A stretch of 64,000 nt of DNA from Oreohelix idahoensis (taxonomy: Eukaryota > Mollusca > Gastropoda > Stylommatophora > Oreohelicidae), in NCBI GenBank assembly GCA_024509875.1, contig JAMPIV010016231.1, positions 62,001 to 126,000 of the forward strand. The letters run 5' to 3'. A program made the position numbers and the translations under genes. Under the pieces are notes generated by a model, which was not told where the DNA came from, ran no database searches, and was given only the letters and a program-made list of their open reading frames with translations. The stretch's first letter is position 1, and the number at the start of each line of letters is the position of its first letter. Shown here in pieces: positions 23,203 through 33,527 of the stretch.

Positions 23203-24897
23203 GGGGGGGAGATGGCCGACTTGTGCAAAAGTTATATTTTGACGATTGACAGTGACAAAACTGAAAATCAAAACAATACGGAAACTGACCATAAAAATCA
23301 TATAGTAGGATAGCTTAGTGTCCCCTGAGCAAAAATATGTTTTAAAAAATATGGTAGTCCAAGTATTAGCCAAGTTATTGAGAAAATACTATATGTCTAA
23401 GAACGCTTGGACGGACAGACTGTTGTTCTTGCTCGTTACACATAACGTTATTGGGGACGCAAGTTAAAAAAAGAGGCATGGGAGTAATTCCAATTCTATT
23501 GGTTGGTATAAAAGTATAGGAGTAAAAGGGGGAGATAGGAAAAAGGTTAACTAAAACTAAACATCTTTTTCTATTGGCATAACTAACGCGGACTGACCAA
23601 TGGACTACGAGGCACATAGTTTGTTTGGAATTACGTTTTGTTTTTTCAAACTAAATTCAAAAAGATTTAGTAGTGCCTGCTTTTATTGGTCGGCTCTAAT
23701 AGATATTGGCAAAAGGCATAGTGGTCTCGTGGCAATGTGACTAGAAAATGTTATACAAACAGCTACGTTGAGAGCAGATGTGATAATTGTAAAATTAACT
23801 AATAAATTCACTATATGGACGGGGCAGAGCAAAACTGAGGCCATATTCTTTGCCAGTCAACGTTATTTGTGACATATTTCTTTGAATTAGTGGTAAGAAT
23901 GCTTTATGTATTTACATGCTTGATTAAAACTGCAAAAAAGTTAGATACTGCTATGGGAAAAAGTGAAGGACTTGCCGGGAGCAAACATTATTGAGTCCTC
24001 ACATTGAACTGTATTTGACTGTTGCATATTATTATGATTTTATATTAATAATTTTGTATTGGAAGATGTTAGTAAGCCTCAGTGTTCTATGAACACTCTT
24101 CAACATGCCTAGGTTACCATCCGGTGACAGGAAACCTGATGAGTGAGTGAGAAGAGAAAAGTCTCCATTATAAAGTTTATGCTGTCATCAGGTAGCCTGA
24201 AGGAGCTTGTGTGTGTGTGCTGATTCATACAGACTTATTTTCGTCATACCAAGAATCCCAGGTGACACGTTAACAGCTGGGACATCTGACACTTCATCAG
24301 AATAAACTGGTTCTTATCAAAATAAAACTGAATTTTATGGGGCATGAAGAAAACAACAGCTCCTCATAACCAATGACTATCACTAGCAGTTATTAAAGTT
24401 TTAGTCTGTTAATACACCTACAGGAACTCTATATAATAACATTACATTCATAGGACAAAGAGTCCATATTTTTTAGTAAAAGCATTATATGTAAATATAT
24501 TTCATCATTTTCAAAGACCTGTCCAAAAGAGATGGCGGGACAGGCAGATTAAATTGTACAAAGAAAAAACATTCCAATTTTAAAAGAAAACATTTACCAC
24601 AGTCTTATTTATTTTCTTATAGTGAGTTAAAGTGTATTGTGTTGATGTTCCATCATTTTTATTTCACCCCTAGACACTAGAGACATCATACACCAGCCAC
24701 TAGAATCAAAATACGGACTGTGTGAGATCTATGGAGGTAGCGTTAGGTCCCCTGATAATATATATCATTATCATCGTTATCTTTTTTTTGAGTCAGGGAC
24801 CTACATGTGCTTGACCTCACACAGTTGACACAGACACACCTATCTTTCTTGTTAGGTATAACATCTTAACCTCCCCAGCAAATTTACCTTTGCTACA
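22641..24897 (+). repeat. LTR element A, 5' LTR
   Basis: 2257 bp, TGTAGC...GCTACA. Over the first roughly 300 bp I count about nine differences from the 3' LTR, so about 97% identity by eye, a fairly recent insertion. It contains a G-tract of about 40 at 23166-23212 that is only about six G in the 3' LTR. A segment present in the 3' LTR at 30344-30623 is missing here. It carries the empty site (24026-24039) for the RTE insertion. The 88-codon frame across the G-tract is an artefact. Confidence 0.93.
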
Positions 24898-24902
24898 TAA
24901 AT

Positions 24903-24927
24903 TGGTAGGCTTGTCCGGGATTTGAAC
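24903..24927 (+). promoter_or_regulatory. Primer-binding site of element A
   Basis: TGGTAGGCTTGTCCGGGA begins five bases after the 5' LTR. Its reverse complement ends in CCA and contains GGTTCAAAT-like T-arm sequence (GTTCAAATCCCGG), as expected for the 3' end of a tRNA primer. Spacing from the T arm to CCA is one base longer than standard, so the exact tRNA is not assigned. Confidence 0.7.
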
Positions 24928-25115
24928 TTCTAGTACTACATTAATTAGGGTCCTATTCTGGGATTTAGATGTAACAACGTTTCTATTTACCCAGGGAATC
25001 CCCATTATTAATATTGCCTAAGATTTGGGAATTGATGAAGTGTCAGAGCCTGGATTAATTAATTAAAATTGTACTTGTTTTAGAAATTGATTTAGAACAT
25101 TTTAGTATTTATCAG

Positions 25116-25919
25116 ATGGCGGATTTGGCCAAGTTTCGCTCTGCCGCTGTGCAGACTGCCAAAGAGATGAACATAGAGGGTCAAGTTTTGATTGACTATG
25201 TCACCTCAGAATGTGGTAAGTTTATTGCTAGGGAAGAACATATGTTAGCTGAAGAGAGGAGAATGCAGTTAGATAGAGAGGCAGAAAATAAACGTTTACA
25301 AATTGAGGCTGAGAAGGAGGCTAGGGACCTTTGAGGCTGATAGAGAGGCTGAGATCAAGAGGCTCCAGTTTGAGGAGAAAAAATTAGAAAGGGAGGCTGA
25401 AGAAAAACGACTGCAAAGGGAAGCAGAAGAAAAACGACCGCAAAGGGAAGCAGAGGCAGAAGATAAAAGGTTACAGAGGGAGCATGAGTTGCGACTAAGG
25501 GAGTTGGAGTTGCAAGGCCAGGCTCCTGAAAATGGTCACAGCCCCTCTACCTCTGATGCTACTGCTAGTCAGGGAGCCTCCAACTCAGCTCTGGGGTTTC
25601 ACTTAGATTATTTTGTTGAGAGAGATGATGATATTGAATCATATTTAAGTAGGTATGAGGTATTAGCTACAACGTATAGGCTAGAAAAAGAAAGATGGAG
25701 CTTGAAGTTATCCCAAGGTCTTCGGGGAACAGCTTATGAAGTTTTTTCCAAAATGAGCAGGAATGATTAAGACAATTATGACATGTTAAAGCAGGCTCTT
25801 TTGCTAAGGTATGAAAAGAATGGTGAATTTTACAGGAACAAGTTTAGAAATGCCAAGCTACTGTCGGGTGAGACTTATCACCAGTTCTCTGCACGTTTAG
25901 AGACTTACTTGGAGAAATG
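25116..25919 (+). pseudogene. gag of LTR element A
   Basis: Structural Gag. It starts MADLAKFRSAAVQTAKEMNI at 25116, followed by a charged coiled coil rich in EAE(E/K)KRLQ repeats; a frameshift near 25320 shifts to the next frame. The capsid-like part reads FHLDYFVERDDDIESYLSRY, WSLKLSQGLRGTAYEVFSKM, then a TAA at about 25768 and continuation YDMLKQALLLRYEKNG and FRNAKLLSGETYHQFSARLE to about 25918. LSQGLRG.AYEVF also occurs in the gag remnant at 3100-3230, linking elements A and C. One frameshift and one stop break it. The zinc knuckle is lost in the deletion after 25919. Confidence 0.85.
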
Positions 25920-26063
25920 AACTGATATAAAGCGGCATGCATGATCACAGTGGATAAGGGGAGGAAGAAACGGACAGAGAATCATATTAATCTTAAACAT
26001 CCCCCCATCTGTGAAGAAGTGACATGTAATGGTGCCAGAGTCAGGTGCTTTTAAGATTCCGGT

Positions 26064-27149
26064 TTGGAATATGACTCGGTTGTGAGTGCAACCCTGGTGC
26101 AACCTAACCAGTATACCACAGAGAAAGTGGAGATACAAGGGGCCGTAAAGGGAATAGCCACCATAACACTTCCCGTAGCCAACATAAATGTTAAGACTAG
26201 GAACGTGGAAAGAGTGATTAGAGCAGCCGTGTGTGACGACCCTAACTACCCGCTGGTGTTAGGAAGTAAGTATGTTTTTCTAGGAAGCCTTGTAAAACCT
26301 GTGGTAATGGCCACTCTCCAGGTCAGGTCGACCCCTAGAAAGGAGGACACACCTCCACCAAACATTCATCCTAAGCAGATGAGAAAGGCCCAGGCAAAGG
26401 ACAAAACATTACAACCTTGCTTTGGCAAATTGCCAAACAGCCATACACACCCTAGAAAAGGGAAATTCTATATGAAAGAGGGACTGCTCTACAGGAAAGC
26501 TAGAGCAGGATCCAACAGGGAGGGACAGCTAGTGCTGCCCAAGAGTTATAGGGAACATGTGATGGCACAAGCACATGTTGTACCAGACGGTGGACACCAG
26601 AAGATGGGTACCACACGCCAAAGGACATCTGTTGCATATTTCTGGCCAGGCATAGCTGAAGACATTGAAAAATTTGTTGAGGCCTGTGACCAGTGCTGCA
26701 AGGTAAATTCCACAGGGTGGAAAACTAATAACCAGATGCCCGCCAAGCATTCTGAAACACATTTGTCTAAAAATAAAAAAGGAAAGCCCACACGTTGGGA
26801 ACATTATCAGGACCTACCCAAGTACTCCGGTGAAAGTAGGCCTAAAACTACTAGGAAGAATAAAAAGGAAAAGGTAGAAAAAGTGAATAGGAACGCCCCT
26901 TTTCACAACCCGACTTCCCCGAAAACCTTTACTTTAGCATCTCTGCGTATGGCACCAAGAGAACGCATAAACAAAGACCAGTCATCCCAGGCTCAGTTTG
27001 AAGCCGCTTTTTGTGAACTGGCCAACATTAGCATTGAAGATAATCCGCCAGATTTGAACCCGAAACAAAATGTTAACAGAAGAAAAGTGGGGAGTGGACG
27101 AGTGAGCAATTGGGAAAATGCTCACAGCGCTTCACAATATGGCTATTAA
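26064..27149 (+). CDS. 361-codon frame: protease remnant joined to integrase zinc domain
   Basis: It is intact from ATG to stop. The first ~90 residues resemble the C-terminal half of a retroviral-type protease (PLVLGSKYV in place of the usual hydrophobic-LG motif), but the catalytic DTG part is absent. Residues ~125-220 are the H2C2 zinc-binding N-terminus of a Gypsy integrase: FYMKEGLLYRKA, AQAHVVPDGGHQKMG (His pair), YFWPGIAEDIEKFVEACDQC (Cys pair). The integrase catalytic core is missing. The last ~140 residues are Lys/Asn/Pro-rich and unrecognised. Reverse transcriptase, RNase H and integrase core have been deleted while this frame stayed open. Whether a protein is made is unknown. Confidence 0.7.
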   Translation: MEYDSVVSATLVQPNQYTTEKVEIQGAVKGIATITLPVANINVKTRNVERVIRAAVCDDPNYPLVLGSKYVFLGSLVKPVVMATLQVRSTPRKEDTPPPNIHPKQMRKAQAKDKTLQPCFGKLPNSHTHPRKGKFYMKEGLLYRKARAGSNREGQLVLPKSYREHVMAQAHVVPDGGHQKMGTTRQRTSVAYFWPGIAEDIEKFVEACDQCCKVNSTGWKTNNQMPAKHSETHLSKNKKGKPTRWEHYQDLPKYSGESRPKTTRKNKKEKVEKVNRNAPFHNPTSPKTFTLASLRMAPRERINKDQSSQAQFEAAFCELANISIEDNPPDLNPKQNVNRRKVGSGRVSNWENAHSASQYGY

Positions 27150-27936
27150 TTTAGCATTATAAGGGCACAGGTAACATTGGTAGTTAACCGACCATACACA
27201 GTCCACGGGGAAGTATTGTACGGACCCTGGCTGGAGATCACCCACATATTATAACAATGCTAAAACAGGGCGAATTGATTTCTGATGCAGAAATTCATTT
27301 CCCCACCTATTATATTATTTCACAAAAAATTGTTGTTAGGCGGAGAAGACAGTTGGTGAATATGGCCTCCATTTGAGTGGCACATTATAGAATCATATAT
27401 GAATATTATTAAAGGATGTTTCCTAACTAAAGTCAGCTGGAACGCAGACAATGGTTGGCTGTGAACATTTCGGAGGAGCATAATGAATCCCTAGGTTGCC
27501 CTTTGGACTTGAGGATACTCCGAGTGTTTTATCCAGGCTGATAAAGGAATTATTGGATATTCTACATAACTCTGCCATCACCATTTAATAGATTCTCTCC
27601 TCATAACTATTGCAAACTTGAGGGAGGTCTAGAACTTCTGGACATGTCATGAGACAAACTCAGGAAACGTAATGGTGAAAAAGTGATTTATAATCAGCAT
27701 TAGACAAGCAGTAACACTTGCAGCTGTTCAGTAACATAACTGAAATAGATTCCTGGATTGCAGAAGTCTGAGGCAACCTTCGTCAGCAGTGCTTACTTTG
27801 AATTGACCCACCTGCATCAATCCCTGATAAATATAAAGGCAGAGTATTCATCAGAAAAACGCGTAGGACGTAATTTGCGCTAAGTTATCTCACAGATTGT
27901 AACCTGCATTGGATGCATGTTTTAGGAAGGGAGGTG
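27150..27936 (+). other. 3' untranslated part of element A with polypurine tract
   Basis: There is no gene. The polypurine tract AGGAAGGGAGG at about 27924-27934 sits two bases before the 3' LTR start, where plus-strand DNA synthesis is primed. Confidence 0.8.
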
Positions 27937-30900
27937 TGTAGCGAAATCTGTGAGATAATCGCTTATTTCGGTAAGATTTTAGTCCTATAATAATAAATAC
28001 ACCCGCCCTCGGGTGTCTGACTATTTTCATCTTCGACGCCAGTAGAGCACTGCCTTTTGTGCACTGGGAATGCTAAGAAAATGACCCGCCGTAAAATCTA
28101 ACACGCTTTGAGTTTCGGTTTCGAAACGTACAATAAAAATTTTAACATCTCGCCGATCTGCTGCACGAAACGGCGGAAAAAGTTTGAATTAACGTAATAT
28201 CTTTACTTTAACACTAACATTTGTAATAATTCGGACATTTCCCAGTAGTAAGAACGAGACGATTGTAATAATTAACGCCAACACTACCAAAGTTTTGGAA
28301 AACCCTTTTTCGCTCTGCAAGCGGTCTCTTTAATATATACACGCTGTGGGCAAAGCCAGTTGAGACAAACACACAGACAGTTTTCCATTTCCTCCTAGCG
28401 GTAAAATTCTGACGTCACTCAAACGAATTGGTTATTTGAATAATGAAAGAAATGATAGAGACAGGGGGGAGAAGATGACCGACTTGTGCAAACGATTGAC
28501 AGTGACAAAACTGAAAATCTAAACCATACAGAAACTGACCATAAAAATCATATAGTAAGATAGCTTAGTGTCTCCTGAGCAAAAATATGTTTTAAAAAAT
28601 ATGGTAGTCCAAGTATTAGCCAAGTTATTGAGAAAATACTATATGTCTAAGAACGCTTGGACGGACAGACTGTTGTTCTTGCTCGTTACACATAACGTTA
28701 TTGGGGACGCAAGTTTAAAAAAGAGGCATGGGAGTAATTCAAATTCTATTGGTTGGTATAAGAGTATAGGAGTAAAAGGGGGAGATAGGAAAAAGGTTAA
28801 CTAAAACTAAACATCTTTTTCTATTGGCATAACTAACGCGGACTGACCAATGGACTACGAGGCACATAGTTTGTTTGGAATTATGTTTTGTTTTTTCAAA
28901 CTAAATTCAAAAAGATTTAGTAGTGCCTGCTTTCATTGGTCGGCTCTAATAGATATTGGCAAAAGGCATAGTGGTCTCGTGGCCATTTGACTAGAAAATT
29001 TTATACAAACAGCTACGTTGAGAGCAGATGTGATAATTGTAAAATTAACTACTAAATTCACTATCTGGACGTGGCAGAGCAAAACTGAGGCCATATTCTT
29101 TGCCAGTCAACGTTATTTGTGACATATTTCTTTGAATTAGTGGTAAGAATGCTTTGTGTATTTACATGCTTGATTAAAACTGCAAAAAAGTTAGATACTG
29201 CTATGGGAAAAAGTGAAGGACATGCCGGGAGCAAACATTATTGAGTCCTCACATTGAACTGTATTTGACTGTTGCATATTATTATGATTGGAGAATTTTT
29301 CAAAACAACTGTAGGAGTTCGGCAGGGATGTATCCTGTCCCCAGTGCTCTTTAATATTTATTTAGAACATATTATGCAGGAGGCTCTCTACGATTATAAA
29401 TCAACCATATCGATTGGAGGCCGACCTCTGTACAACCTACGTTGTGCTGATGATATTGATCTGATATCTGGATCAGAATCAGAACTTCAAGACCTTACCT
29501 CTAGACTGGAGAAAGTAACAAGAACATATGGGATGGAAATTAATATAGAAAAAAGCAAGATATTGGTGAATAGCCATAAGAAACATGTTCCGACCAACAT
29601 TACGTTAAATGGGCAAACGTTAGAAGAAGTTAACACCTTTCAATATCTCGGGTCCACTATATGTAGTGATGGAAGATCAAGTAAAGAAATCAAGACAAGA
29701 CTTGAGATGGCCTCAGCTGCCATGACAAAGTTGAATGTGATCTGGAAAAGTAACATCAGTTTTCCTGTGAAGATCAAATTATACAAATCACTTGTATTAT
29801 CTATTCTCTTGTATGGGTGTGAGAGCTGGACACTCACTGCAGATACGGAGCGAAGGATTCAGGCTTTCGAGCATAAATGTTATAGAAGAATTTTGCGCAT
29901 TTGCTACAAAGAGCACAAAACAAATGTCTATGTTAGAGAGAAGATAAACACCTATGCAGGCCACCAAGAACCACTTTTGTCAATAGTGAAACATCGAAAG
30001 CTTGCCTGGTTTGGGCATGTAACTCGTCATGACTCCCTTTCGAAAACGATCCTTCAGGGAACAGTCGAAGGTAAACGGAGAAGAGGAAGGCAGAGAAAAT
30101 CCTGGGCTGATAACATCAAAGAATGGGCAGGACACAGTTTTTCCACACTTGTACGCATTGCTGAGGATAGAGAGCAGTGGAGGAACCTGTCTGCTGATGC
30201 TTCCACCATGGCACCCCTACGACCCATGACGGGTTACGGGCTGAGATGAGATGATGATATTATTATGATTTTATATTAATAATTTTGTATTGGAAGATGA
30301 TAGTAAGCCTCATTGTTCTATGAACACTCTTCAACATGCCTAGAGCGTTTATAATTTAGAAAAGAAAAGAAAAATCATATAAAAAGGAGATGTGGTTACT
30401 CCACGTTATTGGATTGAAGCAAACTCTGTAAAAGTACAGTGGCGTATCTGCCATAGGGACCTGAGGTGTGGTCACAGAAAGGTGTGAGTCATATAATTAG
30501 GGGCTGATGCACATGAATGCACACGAGGCTGACCCCATACCTTCATGTATACATAGGGATAAGAAGTTGTGAACAGATATGAAAAGGCCAGGGTGTCTTT
30601 TTATTACAGGGTTTTTATTTCCTGTTACCATCCGGTGACAGGAAACCTGATGAGTGAGTGAGAAGAGAAAAGTCTCCATTATAAAGTTTATGCTGTCATC
30701 AGATAGCCTGAAGGAGCTTGTGTGTGTGTGTGCTGATTCATACAGACTTATTTTCGTCATACCAAGAATCCCAGGTGACACGTTAACAGCTGGGACATCT
30801 GACACTTCATCCGAATAAACTGGTTCTTATCAAAATAAAACTGAATTTTATGGGGCATGAAGAAAACAACAGCTCCTCATAACCAACGACTATCACTAGC

Positions 30901-31409
30901 AGTTATTAAAGTTTTAGTCTGTGAATACACCTACAGGAACTCTATATAATAACATTACATTCATAGGACAAAGAGTCCATATTTTTTAGTTAAAGCATTA
31001 TATGTAAATATATTTCATCATTTTCAAAGACCTGTCCAAAAGAGATGGCGGGACAGGCAGATTAAATTGTACAAAGAAAAAACACTCCAATTTTAAAAGA
31101 AAACTTTAACCACAGTCTTATTTATTTTCTTATAGTGAGTTAAAGTGTATTGTGTTGATGTTCCATCATTTTCATTTCACCCCCAGACACTAGAGACATC
31201 ATACACCAGCCACTACAATCAAAATACGGACTGTGTGAGATCTAGGGAGGTAACGTTAGGTACCCTGATAATATATATCATTATCATCATCATCTTTTTT
31301 TGCGTCAGGGACCTACATGTGCTTGACCTCACACAGTTGACACAGACACAACTATCTTTCTTGTTAGGTATAACATCTTAACCTCCCCAGCAAATTTACC
31401 TTTGCTACA
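27937..31409 (+). repeat. LTR element A, 3' LTR with nested RTE
   Basis: TGTAGC...GCTACA, 3473 bp including a 967-bp RTE LINE (29290-30256) plus its duplicated target, and a 280-bp segment (30344-30623) absent from the 5' LTR. Removing these gives about 2.21 kb, matching the 5' LTR less its long G-tract. Confidence 0.93.
29290..30256 (+). mobile_element. 5'-truncated RTE-type LINE with open frame and 14-bp TSD
   Basis: The insertion begins inside the reverse transcriptase and stays open to its natural stop at about 30247-30249. Motifs: VGVRQGCILSPVLFNIYLEH, NLRCADDIDLIS (catalytic (Y/F)ADD, here CADD), FQYLGSTICSDGRSSKEIKT, LYGCESWTLTADTERRIQAF, LAWFGHVTRHDSLSKTILQG, EGKRRRGRQRKSWADNIKEW. 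It ends with a GAGATGAGATGATG tail. ATATTATTATGATT occurs on both sides (29276-29289 and 30257-30270) and once at the empty site in the other LTR (24026-24039). There is no endonuclease and no full RT, so it was dead on arrival. Confidence 0.93.
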
Positions 31410-31414
31410 TCAAT

Positions 31415-31561
31415 GAAGACTGCCTATCTTGGCGCCCGAAAAAAACCGCTTCGCATCCGGTCTCCTTATCTGAGCAATCCAGTTATCCCAGGGTTGCCGA
31501 AACTCAGAGTTAGCAATGTTGCCCTTCAATTATTTTGTCACCGCAAAATAGCACTGTGACA
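31415..31561 (-). repeat. LTR element B, 3' LTR, inner part
   Basis: It continues the LTR interrupted by element A at 22640 and aligns to 38746-38864. It ends ...CACTGTGACA at 31561, directly beside a C13 run (31567-31579) that on the minus strand is a G-rich polypurine tract (GGGGGGGGGAAGA). This fixes the LTR start on the minus strand as TGTCACAGTG. Confidence 0.85.
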
Positions 31562-31981
31562 TCTTCCCCCCCCCCCCCAAGAAAGAAAACGTAGTTTTCT
31601 TCCACCGTAGGAGCTACGCCCGACCCCGTTCAGAGTTGGGACGAACCTCTGCCATCACAGCATCTCCTCATCTGCCCCGAGAGTGTCATAGTTCTTCACC
31701 CCTCTAGTCGTACATGTCTTCTCACCCTATCCACAAGACACACATGAGTATGAAGTAGGCTAACCCAGGTACTGGTAGTCGTGAAAAATAACAACGACTG
31801 TCCACACCTGGTCTAACAAACATCCTACATAGTACATTCATAGTTACTCCTATCTAGGCACCAACACCAGTAAATAATCTAATAGCATAGACAATCATTT
31901 GTACATGGTTTAAATATACATTATATTCGATTCCAGAGCGTATTGCCTTTATGGCACCATAATAAATACATTGCAAAGCAT

Positions 31982-33111
31982 AATATCTTTCTTCTTTGAT
32001 CCTTAGCCGCCGACCGTCAAAGCAGTCAGTGGCTATCACACTTAGTGGCGTCTTGTAGGGCAACACAAAATTGATTCCACGTTGCTCAATCGGCGGCCAT
32101 CCTTCGTACAGTGCCCCAACTCTGGTTCATTCTTTGCATCTCAGCCTCCACAGTCCTCCGCTAGGTTATTTTTGGTCGGCCAAAGCATAGCTGTTCTTGT
32201 GATGGCATCGGGGTCTCTTCTGAGGACATGGCCAACCCAGCTCCAGCGTCTGCCAGCAATGATGGTGTGCATGTCCTCTTGCTTGTTCCGAGTAAGCAGA
32301 TCGTGGTTGGTGATGGTATTCGGCCAAAAGATTCTTTGAATTTTTCTTAGGCATGTTGTGTAAAAAGAGGACAATTTCGACATTTCCTTCTTATTAACTC
32401 TCCAGCATTCTGCACCATAGAGACGCACAGAAAGCACACAGCTCTGATATAATCTTAATTTTGTGCTTGTGCTGTTTTGAGAGGACTTCCAGATGTTGTT
32501 TAGGCTAAAAAAGGCTGTTCTTGCCTTATTCATTCTGATGTTGATGTCTTTGCCTGCCCCGCCGTCTGGTGTTACTATGCATCCTAGTTATGTGAAGGTG
32601 TCTGTCTGTACCAGTTGCTGATTCCTTACTGATATGTGCTCATGGTTGCTCACATTGAGCGTCATGACCTCTGACTTCTTTAAATTGATTTTCAAGCCCA
32701 CCTGCTGCCTAAACTTATTAAGTCTATCCGTTTTTTCTTGGATGTGTTGATGTGAATGTGCTAGAAGTGCAATGTCGTCTGCATATTCCAGATCTTCCAA
32801 TGTAGAAAATGTAGTCCATCTTATTCCTCTTGGATTGCCCTCTGTTGTCTGGCGCATCACCCAGTCTATGACTGTTAAAAATAGAGTGGTTGATAATGGG
32901 CATCTCTGTCGTACTCCTGTCTTCACCTCAAAGGTTAGGTTGCTCTGCCCAACACTACATGTAAAGTTGGCATAGAGGCTTTTTATGATTGACACTATGC
33001 AGCTTGGAATTCCATAAGCCCTCAGTATTTTCCACAAACTGTCCCTATGTATGCTGTCAAAAGCCTTTTCAAAATCAACGAAGTTAATGTACATAGTACA
33101 GCATAAACATG
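31982..33111 (-). mobile_element. 5'-truncated RTE-type LINE inside element B
   Basis: Minus strand. Coding resumes at YINFVDFEKAFDSIHRDSLW, then GVRQRCPLSTTLFLTVIDWV, LEYADDIALLAHSHQH, QSCVLSVRLYGAECWRVNKK and WSWVGHVLRRDPDAITRTAM, ending around RMAAD.ATWNQFCVAL. The thumb is broken by a frameshift near 32580 and another after LWPTK. CATTGCAAAGCAT flanks it (31969-31981 and 33112-33124), and weaker similarity extends further left of each copy, so it looks like a target duplication. It is the same family as the larger copy at 41511-43727. Confidence 0.85.
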
Positions 33112-33257
33112 CATTGCAAAGCATCACATGCTCTTTACAAGTTTACAAAACCCACATATTCATATCAGAATCGTACTGGGGGCGTGGGTCAGACTCTAAG
33201 GTTCGGCTCGCGTCAACCGAAACACCTTGCTGAACACGAACCCGAAACCTAACCCTA

Positions 33258-33527
33258 CTATTGCTGGACTATCAGCAGGTGGTTGTGAAGCAATGACATG
33301 TGCTTCCACCGTACTGCATCACGCGCACCCCACCTATTCGCAAAAGTTATCCGTGCCATTTTGGTATTGTCGCGCAACGGCAATACCTCCAGAAATCTAA
33401 CCGGTGCGACCTCATAAAATACTCGTCTGAGTGTGCGCCAACTAGCACTCAGGGGAAAGTTATGCACCCAAACTGTGCGATCACCAGCTATCAGACCCTC
33501 GTATAAGTTCCTACTGCTCCCAATCAT
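33258..33527 (-). CDS. RRM-like small ORF of element B
   Basis: An 89-codon minus-strand frame whose ATG overlaps the stop of the preceding protease frame as ATGA. After a short leader it reads TVWVHNFPLSASWRTLRRVF, then FLEVLPLRDNTKMARITFAN and ARDAVRWKHMSLLHNHLLIV. The order (short beta strand with VxxFP, helix, strand, MARITFAN strand, AxxAVR helix, LLIV strand) fits an RNA-recognition-motif fold, with RNP2-like and RNP1-like strands. This is fold inference from pattern alone. Its place downstream of protease, where pol should start, is unusual. Confidence 0.5.
   Translation of the reverse strand: MIGSSRNLYEGLIAGDRTVWVHNFPLSASWRTLRRVFYEVAPVRFLEVLPLRDNTKMARITFANRWGARDAVRWKHMSLLHNHLLIVQQ

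Larger units (their letters stand above)
22641..31409 (+). mobile_element. Complete LTR retrotransposon A (Gypsy-type, non-autonomous)
   Basis: Two long LTRs start TGTAGC and end GCTACA (a perfect 6-bp inverted terminus). The element is flanked by the 5-bp duplication TCAAT (22636-22640 and 31410-31414). A primer-binding site follows the 5' LTR and a polypurine tract precedes the 3' LTR. The empty target survives at 38736-38750 in the other LTR of element B, where the sequence reads straight through a single TCAAT. The internal region has gag and a 361-codon protease/integrase-derived frame but no reverse transcriptase or RNase H, so it must depend on a relative. Total length is about 8.77 kb, of which 967 bp is a nested RTE LINE. 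Confidence 0.93.

Noticed and set aside
23050..23313. 87-codon frame with a poly-Gly run and its Pro-rich antisense
   Set aside because: They cross the poly-G tract of an LTR; the other LTR lacks it.
31854..32066. 70-codon minus-strand frame as an RNase H remnant of element B
   Set aside because: It straddles the LINE insertion boundary at 31981, so the frame is a chimera of LINE tail and element B; the resemblance is too weak to claim.
32772..32975. Plus-strand frames inside LINEs (also 42228-42431, 42766-43092)
   Set aside because: Shadows of minus-strand LINE coding sequence.
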